Made by a program: the position numbers and the translations under genes. Positions 56,838 through 64,000 of a stretch of DNA of 64,000 bases are shown in pieces (position 1 is the stretch's first letter; every line of letters begins with the position of its first letter). The DNA is from Pseudovibrio sp. Alg231-02 (GTDB taxonomy: Bacteria; Pseudomonadota; Alphaproteobacteria; Rhizobiales; Stappiaceae), in NCBI RefSeq assembly GCF_900143565.1, contig NZ_FREX01000001.1:697068-761067 (forward strand), in the 5' to 3' direction. The notes under the pieces are model-generated. The model saw only the letters and a list, made by a program, of their open reading frames with translations, made no database searches and was not told where the DNA came from.

Positions 56838-59021
56838 TTAAGCAGAAACGCCGAATTTGGCTTTTGCTTCCAAACGGCGTTTGTGCAGCACTGGTTCGGT
56901 GTAACCGCTTGGCTGGACGCGGCCCTTGAACACCAGATCGCAAGCGGCCTGGAAGGCGACGGAGTTGTCGAAGTCCGGTGCCATATTGTGGTAGGCCGTA
57001 TCGCCCGCGTTCTGCTCATCCACCACAGCGGCCATACGCTTCATGATCTCCATCACTTGCTCTTTTGAGCAGACATTGTGATGCAGCCAGTTGGCGATGT
57101 GCTGGGAAGAGATGCGGCAGGTGGCACGGTCTTCCATCAAAGCAACATTGTGGATGTCCAGCACCTTGGAACAACCAGTACCGTGTTCTACCCAGCGGAC
57201 AACATAACCAAGGATGCCTTGTGCGTTGTTTTCAACTTCTGACCTGATGTCTTCCGGCGTCCAGTTTGGATTGGTCGCAACCGGAATGGACAGGATGTCG
57301 TCCAGCTTTGCAGGCTCGCGGCTTGCCAGTTCTTCCTGAACGGCTGGCACACAGACCTGATGGTAGTGCATGGCATGCAATGTTGCTGCGGTTGGAGATG
57401 GAACCCATGCGGTGTTGGCACCCGCTTTTGGATGACCGATCTTCTGCTCCAGCATAGCGTGCATAAGATCCGGCATGGCCCACATGCCTTTACCGATTTG
57501 TGCATGCTCTCTCAAGCCGCAGGCAAGACCGGTGTCTACGTTGTGGTTCTCATAAGCGTTGATCCATGCTGCTTGCTTCATGTCCGCCTTGCGGATCATC
57601 GGGCCAGCTTCCATGGAGGTATGGATTTCATCACCAGTGCGATCAAGGAAGCCGGTGTTGATGAAGCAGACACGGGCTTTAGCTGCGCGAATGCACTCTT
57701 TGAGGTTGACCGTGGTGCGGCGTTCCTCATCCATGATGCCCATTTTCAGGGTATTGCGCGGCAGTTCCAGAACATCTTCAACACGGCCAAACAGCTCGTT
57801 TGCGAAGGTGACTTCTTCCGGGCCATGCATCTTTGGTTTCACGACATAGACCGAACCAGACACAGAGTTCATGTTGCGGGCTGTTGCGCCTGTGCGCAGG
57901 CCAATGTCGTGTACTGCGCAAAGGGCTGTCACCATGGCATCCATGATGCCTTCGAAGACCTCATTGCAATCCTGATCAAGGATTGCAGGGTTGGTCATCA
58001 GATGGCCGACGTTGCGCACCAACATCAGGGAACGCCCTTTCAGAGCCAGTGCATCGCCCTGTGCATCTGTATAGTGGCGGTCTGCATTCAAAGTACGGGT
58101 GAAGGTTTTGCCACCCTTGGCGACTTCTTCCTTCAGATCACCATTCATCAAGCCCAGCCAGTTGCGGTAGGCCAGTGCTTTGTCTTCCCCATCCACGGCA
58201 GCAACAGAGTCTTCGCAGTCCATGATGGTGGAGATGGCAGATTCCAAAATGATGTCGCTGATACCAGCTTTGTCTGCAGCACCAATCGGGCTGGTGCTGT
58301 CAAACAGAACATCAAAGTGCAGGCCGTTTTTCTGCAGCAGGATAGAGGTTGGCGCGTCTTTATCGCCTGCATAGCCAACAAATCCGAGAGGGTCCTGAAG
58401 GCCAGCCATATCTTCATTTTCAAGGGTCAGCGCCAGAGAACCACCCATAATGGCGAACTCTTTGACATCAGCCCAACTGCCTTCATCCAGTGGCAGAGCT
58501 TCATCCAGTTTTTTGCGTGCGTAGGTGATCACTTCTGCGCCGCGCTTCTCATCGTACCCGCCTGCTTGTGGGGTGGTCCCCATTGCATCGGTTCCGTAGA
58601 GCGCATCATACAGGGAGCCCCAGCGTGCATTGGCAGCATTGAGGGCGTAGCGCGCATTCATGACTGGTACAACGAGCTGAGGGCCAGCGATCTCTGCAAT
58701 TTCCGGGTCTACGTTGTCTGTCTCAACTTCAAAGCTGTCCCCTTCTGGCAGGAGGTAGCCAAGCTCTTTGAGGAATGCCTTGTAGCTCTCAAGATCAATG
58801 GTACCGGGATTGGCTTTATGCCAGTCGTCGATCTTGGTCTGGATGTCTTCACGGATTTGAAGCAGCTCGCGGTTCTTCGGTGTCAGATCCTTGATGATCT
58901 GCGAAAAGCCCTCCCAGAACTGTTCGGATGACACTCCAGTTCCCGGAAGCGCTTCGTTTTCGATGAAGTTATGGAGCTCCGGTGAAACCTGTAGTGATGC
59001 AACACTTACTCTTTGCGACAT
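56838..59021 (-). CDS. glcB: Malate synthase G
   Basis: A 727-residue enzyme condensing glyoxylate and acetyl-CoA to malate. Isoform G is indicated by the length and by segments [35 protein letters not shown]-type sequence (here [20 protein letters not shown]) and [20 protein letters not shown], with the catalytic aspartate region [23 protein letters not shown] 59021 has GAGGGGGA before it; the frame extends to 59042. With mutAB and meaB it fits glyoxylate plus propionyl-CoA assimilation (inference). Cytosolic, monocistronic. Confidence 0.95.
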   Translation of the reverse strand: MSQRVSVASLQVSPELHNFIENEALPGTGVSSEQFWEGFSQIIKDLTPKNRELLQIREDIQTKIDDWHKANPGTIDLESYKAFLKELGYLLPEGDSFEVETDNVDPEIAEIAGPQLVVPVMNARYALNAANARWGSLYDALYGTDAMGTTPQAGGYDEKRGAEVITYARKKLDEALPLDEGSWADVKEFAIMGGSLALTLENEDMAGLQDPLGFVGYAGDKDAPTSILLQKNGLHFDVLFDSTSPIGAADKAGISDIILESAISTIMDCEDSVAAVDGEDKALAYRNWLGLMNGDLKEEVAKGGKTFTRTLNADRHYTDAQGDALALKGRSLMLVRNVGHLMTNPAILDQDCNEVFEGIMDAMVTALCAVHDIGLRTGATARNMNSVSGSVYVVKPKMHGPEEVTFANELFGRVEDVLELPRNTLKMGIMDEERRTTVNLKECIRAAKARVCFINTGFLDRTGDEIHTSMEAGPMIRKADMKQAAWINAYENHNVDTGLACGLREHAQIGKGMWAMPDLMHAMLEQKIGHPKAGANTAWVPSPTAATLHAMHYHQVCVPAVQEELASREPAKLDDILSIPVATNPNWTPEDIRSEVENNAQGILGYVVRWVEHGTGCSKVLDIHNVALMEDRATCRISSQHIANWLHHNVCSKEQVMEIMKRMAAVVDEQNAGDTAYHNMAPDFDNSVAFQAACDLVFKGRVQPSGYTEPVLHKRRLEAKAKFGVSA

Positions 59022-59370
59022 GGGTCCCCCTCGTATTGTCATTTTTTAGCAGGATATGCCGTCACTTCCTGCCGCTGAGTTTTTCAGATCAAACCCTTGC
59101 AAATTCAATCTCAAGTTTCAATGCATCAATTCGTTTCCGGCTCTTTCAAAACACAGGTGATTGAATGGCAGGCTTTGGTCACGCGGTCTAATGCTTTGAT
59201 TTTGGGTGGGTTTGTCTGCACTTCACAGTGACATGTCGGGCAAAAGGGCATACTTGACGAAACCTCTACAGCCCTTGCGGAAATTCACCTTGCATTTGAT
59301 AGGGGGACGGTGAAGGGTGACAGTTCCTTTTCAGCGGTGCCTCCTGCCCGCTCACCGACGGACTTTTTAC
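59022..59370. other. Intergenic region between glcB and an EamA gene
   Basis: 349 bp between divergent genes, with AT-rich DNA around 59090-59160. It holds both promoters. No repeat or gene was recognised. Confidence 0.45.
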
Positions 59371-60294
59371 ATGCCTTTTCTCACCCCTCTGTACAGCAGG
59401 CCAATGCTGCTTCTGGTGTTGACCACACTCATGTGGAGCGGCAACGCCGTGGCGAGCCAGCTGGCTGTGGGGCATGTTTCGCCTATGGTGATCGTGTTCT
59501 TGCGGTGGGGGATTGTGGCTGCGCTCATGAGCCTGATTGCCTGGCGGGATCTTGTTGCCTCCTGGGCGGACATCCGCCCTCACCTGATCAGCATCGCTTT
59601 GATGGCCGCGTTCGGATTCTCCGGCTTCAATGGCCTGTTCTATCTAGCAGCTCACAACACCACGGCGGTGAACATGGGCATCTTGCAGGGCTCCATTCCG
59701 ATGATCGTCGTGATTGGCGCTTACTTTCTGTTTGGCGCACGGGTGACGCTTATCCAGTTCATCGGCATTTTGCTGACGTTGCTTGGGGTTTTTGTTGTGG
59801 CCAGTCAGGGCAGCATTCAGGTTCTGCTCAACTTGCACATTAACCCGGGTGATGCGCTGATGCTTGTTGCTGCGGTGTTTTATGCTGGATACACGCTGGC
59901 TTTGAGAAACCGACCCAAGGTCCCTGCACTCGCCTTTTTTGCGGTGATGGCCTTTGTGGCTTCCCTGGTGTCACTGCCGATGCTGGCCGTTGAATACAGT
60001 CAGGAGACGTTGGTCTGGCCTTCGCTGCAGGGCTGGTTGGTTATTTTGTACATCTCTCTTTGCCCTTCCTTCCTTGCCCAAATTTTCTATATGCGCGGAG
60101 TGGAACTGATTGGTCCTAACCGGGCTGGTGTCTTTGTTAATCTGGTTCCGGTGTTTGCATCGGTGATGGCAATTGTGCTGCTTGGGGAAGTGTTTGCGTT
60201 TTATCACGGCGCTGCTCTGGCGCTGGTGCTGGGTGGCATCTGGATTGCAGAGAAGTTTGCCTGGGAGAAGCGGGCCAACAAGGCGAAAGCCTGA
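59371..60294 (+). CDS. EamA/DMT family transporter
   Basis: A 307-residue membrane protein with ten helices in two EamA repeats. Segments include LTTLMWSGNAVASQLAVGHV, FNGLFYLAAHNTTAVNMGIL, and RGVELIGPNRAGVFVNLVPV in the second repeat. Substrate unknown. ATG 59371 gives a short N-terminus before helix 1; an in-frame GTG at 59317 is an alternative. Related only in family to the transporter at 31051-31956. Confidence 0.85.
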   Translation: MPFLTPLYSRPMLLLVLTTLMWSGNAVASQLAVGHVSPMVIVFLRWGIVAALMSLIAWRDLVASWADIRPHLISIALMAAFGFSGFNGLFYLAAHNTTAVNMGILQGSIPMIVVIGAYFLFGARVTLIQFIGILLTLLGVFVVASQGSIQVLLNLHINPGDALMLVAAVFYAGYTLALRNRPKVPALAFFAVMAFVASLVSLPMLAVEYSQETLVWPSLQGWLVILYISLCPSFLAQIFYMRGVELIGPNRAGVFVNLVPVFASVMAIVLLGEVFAFYHGAALALVLGGIWIAEKFAWEKRANKAKA

Positions 60295-60509
60295 TCCTTT
60301 TGCAACAGACAGGTGCATTACTCACAGACTTCAAAGTCTACCATTTCAGTAGACTTTGTTTTTGTGCTAAGTAACGCGAAAGTGTTGTTGTGTCGTGTTC
60401 AGCCAACTGTCAGCCAAACATGCGCGCCTCGTAACTATAAGTTTCAGCGTATCCATTTCGGAAATTCAATTCCACTTTCCGGATATGCGCAGTCGTAGAT
60501 CCAGAGGTT

Positions 60510-61382
60510 TTGCAGGCAGTGTCCACCGGTCTATCGCCCTCAGATATTCCCACTTTCGAAACAGCGGGCATTCCCGCACGTTTTGCAGGCCTCATTAAGG
60601 CTGCTCTACCTGAAGGTGGTGAGCTGGTTGCTGCGCGGGCAATCACCGCGCCTGCACCACACGTGGTGGCTGCAGAGCTGCGGGAGTTTTCCGGTTTTGA
60701 CAGCAACTTCGGTCTGGTTGCAAAGCGCATGATTGACTACATCAAGGAAGATCGCGGCGCACCGACGACAAAGATTGCCGCAAGCCTTGCCCTGAAGACA
60801 ATCTGCCAGATCCTGCTCAACCGGATTTCGGTCAGTTACCTGCTGAGTGGCCGTGCACCCCGCATTGATGAACTGCGGTTTGTCCTGCATGGCAAGGCCC
60901 CCTGGGTGGAGATATTCTTTGACCCTCGCCTTTCGGAAGAGGATTTCGAGCTTAATCCGGACCAGGGCCCTGCGGAGCTGTTCGCACTTTCCATTTGCTT
61001 CGAAGAGATCATTCAGGTCTTCCACCGGGAGCTGGGGCGGCGAAAAGTGGCGCCTTCGGTGTTTTATTCCACCGTGGCTGTTTCCATCATATCGCCGTTT
61101 CTTGTCTTGCGACGCCATGGTGCAAAACCATCAGATGTGGCGAGCCTGATGCGTGCCTATCTTGCGAGCCTTGGGAAGAAGATCAATGGCGGGATTGTCT
61201 GGCGTCAACGCCAGCAGGAGGGGTTGACGGAGTATGCTCCGCGGCGCAAAGCGTGCTGCCTGAAGTATGTTCTGCCATCCAAACCGCATTTGTGCTCCAC
61301 CTGCTCGCGAAGCACTGAGACAACCTTCTTTGATGAAGTGGATGGGCCTGCGGGCGGCCATTCCTTGCCGGATGGCCGCTGA
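60510..61382 (+). CDS. FhuF family ferric-siderophore reductase-like protein
   Basis: A 290-residue protein whose C-terminus has the unusual 2Fe-2S ligand pattern of FhuF: C249, C250, C262 and C265 (CC, 11 residues, CxxC). The preceding helical domain includes LALKTICQILLNRISVSYLL. FhuF-type proteins reduce ferric hydroxamate siderophores in the cytosol. No siderophore transport gene is in the window. The start is TTG at 60510 with AGAGG before it; GTG at 60519 is possible. A hairpin (61354-61379) overlaps its last codons. Confidence 0.8.
   Translation: MQAVSTGLSPSDIPTFETAGIPARFAGLIKAALPEGGELVAARAITAPAPHVVAAELREFSGFDSNFGLVAKRMIDYIKEDRGAPTTKIAASLALKTICQILLNRISVSYLLSGRAPRIDELRFVLHGKAPWVEIFFDPRLSEEDFELNPDQGPAELFALSICFEEIIQVFHRELGRRKVAPSVFYSTVAVSIISPFLVLRRHGAKPSDVASLMRAYLASLGKKINGGIVWRQRQQEGLTEYAPRRKACCLKYVLPSKPHLCSTCSRSTETTFFDEVDGPAGGHSLPDGR
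61354..61379. terminator. Hairpin at the FhuF / ATPase convergent junction
   Basis: Perfect arms GCGGCCAT (61354-61361) and ATGGCCGC (61372-61379) within the last codons of the FhuF-like gene. No T run, so weak. Confidence 0.45.
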
Positions 61383-61390
61383 CCTGCAGC

Positions 61391-62857
61391 TTATTTGGTT
61401 GCGGTTTGCTTGCCGATATCCGGCAGAGTCACGATACGGTTTCCACGCAAATCACTGGCACAGATGATGAAGCCCTGCTCTTCCATATGGGTGAGCAGCC
61501 AACGCGCTCTGCCCGGTGAGCGGGTACCATACGCTTTCGCGATGTCCAGATCTGCCGGGCACGGCTCATCTGCAAAGGCAGCTTTGGCCAGCAGGAGATA
61601 GACGCCGCGCATTTCTTCTGGCAGCTGTCCAGCAATCACTTCTGCTTGCTGCCAATCACCTTCTTCGACTTCTTTTTTATCGACACCAGCACGGGCCACG
61701 GAAAGAAACTTACGGAACTTGGCAAGATCCTGAGACTTCAACCGATCAATGCGGCAGCGGACCTGAAAATCCTGATAGAGCTGGGAGACCGGTGCGAAGG
61801 CAGCTTCAGGGTCTTCAAGGATCTTGGCGATGATCTCCTGATACTGCTGGTTCTTCTCTTCCAGATTGAAGAGGTCTTCCGGCTCAGCTTCAACAACTTC
61901 CTTATGCTGTGCCTGCATGTTGCTGGCAGCTGTTTGTGACAGCTGTAGCATAACGTCTTTTGCAGAAGGCGCGGCCACACGGTTGTTGTGCAGCACCGGG
62001 TCATTGTCCGTTGCTGTGAAGATCAGTTCAGCAGCTGTTTCAACTGGCTGGTTTGGCATTGGCATCAGCTTTGGCGAGCCACCACGGCTGCCCGTGACAA
62101 CTTCGCCAATCACCACCTTTTGCGGTCGGCGGGTCATTGCCGGGCCGAGGGAGATGAACTGTCCGCGCTCAAGGTTACGGAACTGCTCTGCCTGACGCCG
62201 GTCCATGCCGAGCAAGTCGGAGGCGCGGGCCATGTCAATATCAAGGAAGGTACGGCCCATCAGGAAGTTGGAGGCTTCCGCAGCCACGTTCTTGGCAAGC
62301 TTTGCCAGACGCTGGGTGGCGATGATGCCTGCCAGACCACGCTTACGACCACGACACATGAGGTTGGTCATGGCCATCAGGGAAAGGCGGCGGGCTTCTT
62401 CGCCGTAATCACCAGAGGCGGAAGGCGCAAACAGCTGGGCTTCATCCACGACGACCAGAACCGGATACCAGTATTGGCGATCGGAATCGAACAAGCCGTT
62501 CAGGAAGGCAGCTGCGGCTTTGAGCTGCTTGTCCGGCTCCAGATGTTCCAGGTTGAGAATGACGGAAATGCGGTGCTGGCGCACGCGGGCGGCGATCATG
62601 GTGAGTTCGCGATCATTCATGGTCGCCTCAATCACCACATGCCCAAACTCATCTGCCAGCGAGACAAAGTCGCCTTCCGGGTCAATCACCACCTGTTGCA
62701 CCCATGGCGCGCTTTGCTCCATCAGGCGGCGTAGCAGGTGCGATTTGCCCGAGCCGGAGTTTCCCTGCACGAGTAGTCGCGTTGCAAGCAATTCTTCAAG
62801 ATCGACAACAGAGGAGGTGCCATTAGGTTTGACACCCATTTCGATGCTGACCGTCAT
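61391..62857 (-). CDS. HerA-like ATPase
   Basis: A 488-residue ATP-binding protein of the HerA/FtsK-type (DUF87). The Walker A motif is GNSGSGKS with K38, the Walker B is VLVVVDEAQLF with D138-E139, and CRGRKRGLAGIIATQR has the arginine-finger region. A C-terminal part (residues about 330-480) is helical and acidic with a winged-helix-like end (SPGRARWLLTHMEEQGFIIC). No nurA nuclease, typical partner of archaeal HerA, is adjacent. Role unknown; DNA translocation is the family's usual activity. Monocistronic. Confidence 0.85.
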   Translation of the reverse strand: MTVSIEMGVKPNGTSSVVDLEELLATRLLVQGNSGSGKSHLLRRLMEQSAPWVQQVVIDPEGDFVSLADEFGHVVIEATMNDRELTMIAARVRQHRISVILNLEHLEPDKQLKAAAAFLNGLFDSDRQYWYPVLVVVDEAQLFAPSASGDYGEEARRLSLMAMTNLMCRGRKRGLAGIIATQRLAKLAKNVAAEASNFLMGRTFLDIDMARASDLLGMDRRQAEQFRNLERGQFISLGPAMTRRPQKVVIGEVVTGSRGGSPKLMPMPNQPVETAAELIFTATDNDPVLHNNRVAAPSAKDVMLQLSQTAASNMQAQHKEVVEAEPEDLFNLEEKNQQYQEIIAKILEDPEAAFAPVSQLYQDFQVRCRIDRLKSQDLAKFRKFLSVARAGVDKKEVEEGDWQQAEVIAGQLPEEMRGVYLLLAKAAFADEPCPADLDIAKAYGTRSPGRARWLLTHMEEQGFIICASDLRGNRIVTLPDIGKQTATK

Positions 62858-63319
62858 TCAAAATCTCTTGTTGCGCCTCGCAAGAGGCAGGTGATTAACC
62901 GGGTATCGGCAATAAACGTTTTTTAAAGTGCGCTTCGGTTCGCTTCTCAGATTTTGACGCTGGCAAGAACCAACGCTTACAAACCCGAAAATGGCATCGA
63001 CTGCTGCTTGGGAAGTCAGCGCAAAATCTCCGATTCTAGGGAAAATTGCAAAGAAGCTGTTTCGCTTTCGCGGTCTTTCCCACAGAGCCCAAAGGGTCCT
63101 TCAAACCAGAGCAGCTTCTTTTGGGAAGCCGAGAGAGGCAATGCCACATCTGGGCGAGACTGGCAATTGGATATGCCCGATTTCCAAGGGCATGACCTTC
63201 AGAATTGAGAATTGCCCAGTAAATGACCAGATTGCAACTTAGTTACAGTTGAGTTTACGAGCTTGGACCTGCATTATGGAAGAGGGTATATATTGGATTA
63301 ATTGGGGGATTGTCCGCGG
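62858..63319. other. Intergenic region before the hemolysin III gene
   Basis: 462 bp between divergent genes. A rightward open frame at 62954-63208 has no recognised similarity and was not called. AT-rich DNA near 63270-63300 (TATATATTGG) fits a rightward promoter. Confidence 0.4.
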
Positions 63320-63964
63320 ATGAGGGAAGAAACCTACGCAGAACGAGTGGTTGACGGCGTCATCCACGTTGCGGGCATTGCGTTTGGAGCTGCTGCGACA
63401 ACAGCCTTTGTTATGGTCTTGTGGGCAGCGGATGATTATGCTCGGCAAATCAGCATCTACATATATGCTGGTACGCTGTTGGCGATGCTTGTCTGCTCTG
63501 CGACCTACAATATTTTGCAGAAAGATAACAAGATTGGCATCCTGCGCCGTCTGGACCATTCCGCAATCTATTTCCTTATTGCCGGTACCTACACTCCCCT
63601 ATGCCTGATGGTTCTTGGCGGGTGGCTTGGGATTTCCATGCTCGTCGGGATCTGGATTTGTGCGGTGGCGGGTGCGGCCATCAAGATCTTGCACATTACT
63701 TCCATGGATAAGCTGGCTGTGCCTATTTATCTGGCGATGGGCTGGGTGAGCTTCTTTGCAATCGTTCCTATTTACAATGAGCTATCCCTGGCAGGCTTCA
63801 CGCTGCTTGCGACCGGTGGTGGCCTCTATACGGTTGGCACCCTGTTTTACATCTGGAAGAACCTGCCATTCCAAAACGCAATCTGGCACGGTTTTGTGTT
63901 GTCAGCAGCGGCCTGTCATTTTGCGATGATCATGGTAGATGTGGCCTTGCCCGGCTTGGCCTGA
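63320..63964 (+). CDS. Hemolysin III family (PAQR-like) membrane protein
   Basis: A 214-residue seven-helix membrane protein of the HlyIII/PAQR family. Conserved metal-site segments are HVAGIAFG near the start, CSATYNIL, LDHSAIYFLIAGTYTPLCL in the middle, and WHGFVLSAAACHF near the end. Despite the name, the bacterial proteins are better viewed as membrane hydrolase-like receptors than as toxins. ATG 63320 was chosen; the frame extends to a TTG at 63302. Confidence 0.9.
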   Translation: MREETYAERVVDGVIHVAGIAFGAAATTAFVMVLWAADDYARQISIYIYAGTLLAMLVCSATYNILQKDNKIGILRRLDHSAIYFLIAGTYTPLCLMVLGGWLGISMLVGIWICAVAGAAIKILHITSMDKLAVPIYLAMGWVSFFAIVPIYNELSLAGFTLLATGGGLYTVGTLFYIWKNLPFQNAIWHGFVLSAAACHFAMIMVDVALPGLA

Positions 63965-64000
63965 CCTACTCGCTCAAGACCGAGGATGGGGACAGCAGTC

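Noticed and set aside
57360-58931. A 523-codon rightward open frame opposite malate synthase G
   Set aside because: Antisense to glcB, with no recognisable domain; a shadow of the real gene.

Overview
The window is chromosomal DNA of an alphaproteobacterium. MucR/Ros, the phage-like terminase pair typical of gene transfer agents, a DnaA-domain-IV protein of the HdaB type, and DUF1491, DUF2336, DUF5330, DUF6456, DUF1254/1214 and TIGR03808 proteins are all hallmarks of Hyphomicrobiales/Rhodobacterales. The moderate base composition, the seven-gene Na+/H+ antiporter cluster and the overall gene set suggest a marine member of the Stappiaceae such as Pseudovibrio. That genus-level guess is inference. 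No rRNA, tRNA, CRISPR array or intact insertion sequence was seen.

Layout. 1-1263 (minus): the 5' end of a terminase operon that runs off the left edge. 1721-2215: a UPF0260 cysteine-cluster protein. 2328-5850: an overlapping trio of class A penicillin-binding protein, DUF1214 and DUF1254. 5863-12979: small conserved alphaproteobacterial genes (lipoprotein, DUF2336, DUF1491, PG-binding membrane protein, DUF5330, SufE, DUF6456, HdaB-like, MucR). 13443-19360 (minus): a complete mrpABCDEFG antiporter operon. 19619-23431: MsrB, oligopeptidase B and a tandem pair of paralogous four-cysteine exported proteins. 23433-26523 (minus): a tightly overlapping operon of TetR regulator, two-TM membrane protein, Rieske oxygenase and flavin/ferredoxin reductase. 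26665-35690: housekeeping and stress genes (SodB, MFS, BCAA aminotransferase, haloacid dehalogenase, EamA, LOG, M20 peptidase) and a LuxR-type regulator.

36432-45674: methylmalonyl-CoA mutase small and large subunits, an SDR, a voltage-gated-type K+ channel, YbjQ, the mutase chaperone MeaB and a Tat-exported beta-helix protein. With malate synthase G at 56838-59021 these fit propionyl-CoA/methylmalonyl-CoA flow and glyoxylate assimilation, perhaps in the ethylmalonyl-CoA pathway (inference). 45712-48126 (minus): L-asparaginase II and a class I aminotransferase. 48127-50359 looks accessory: almost 1 kb of non-coding DNA with inverted repeats, then an AT-rich gene whose C-terminus looks like an ApeA-type HEPN nuclease. 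50710-55828: a SulP transporter, an exported six-EF-hand protein and a divergent OmpR/histidine-kinase pair. 56047-63964: a DUF1906 protein, malate synthase G, an EamA exporter, an FhuF-type 2Fe-2S protein, a HerA-like ATPase and a hemolysin-III family protein.

The strongest candidates for something undescribed are the lone HEPN gene with its odd upstream DNA, the TetR/membrane/Rieske/reductase operon, the tandem four-cysteine exported proteins, the EF-hand protein next to its own two-component system, and two copies of a palindromic element placed directly after stop codons.
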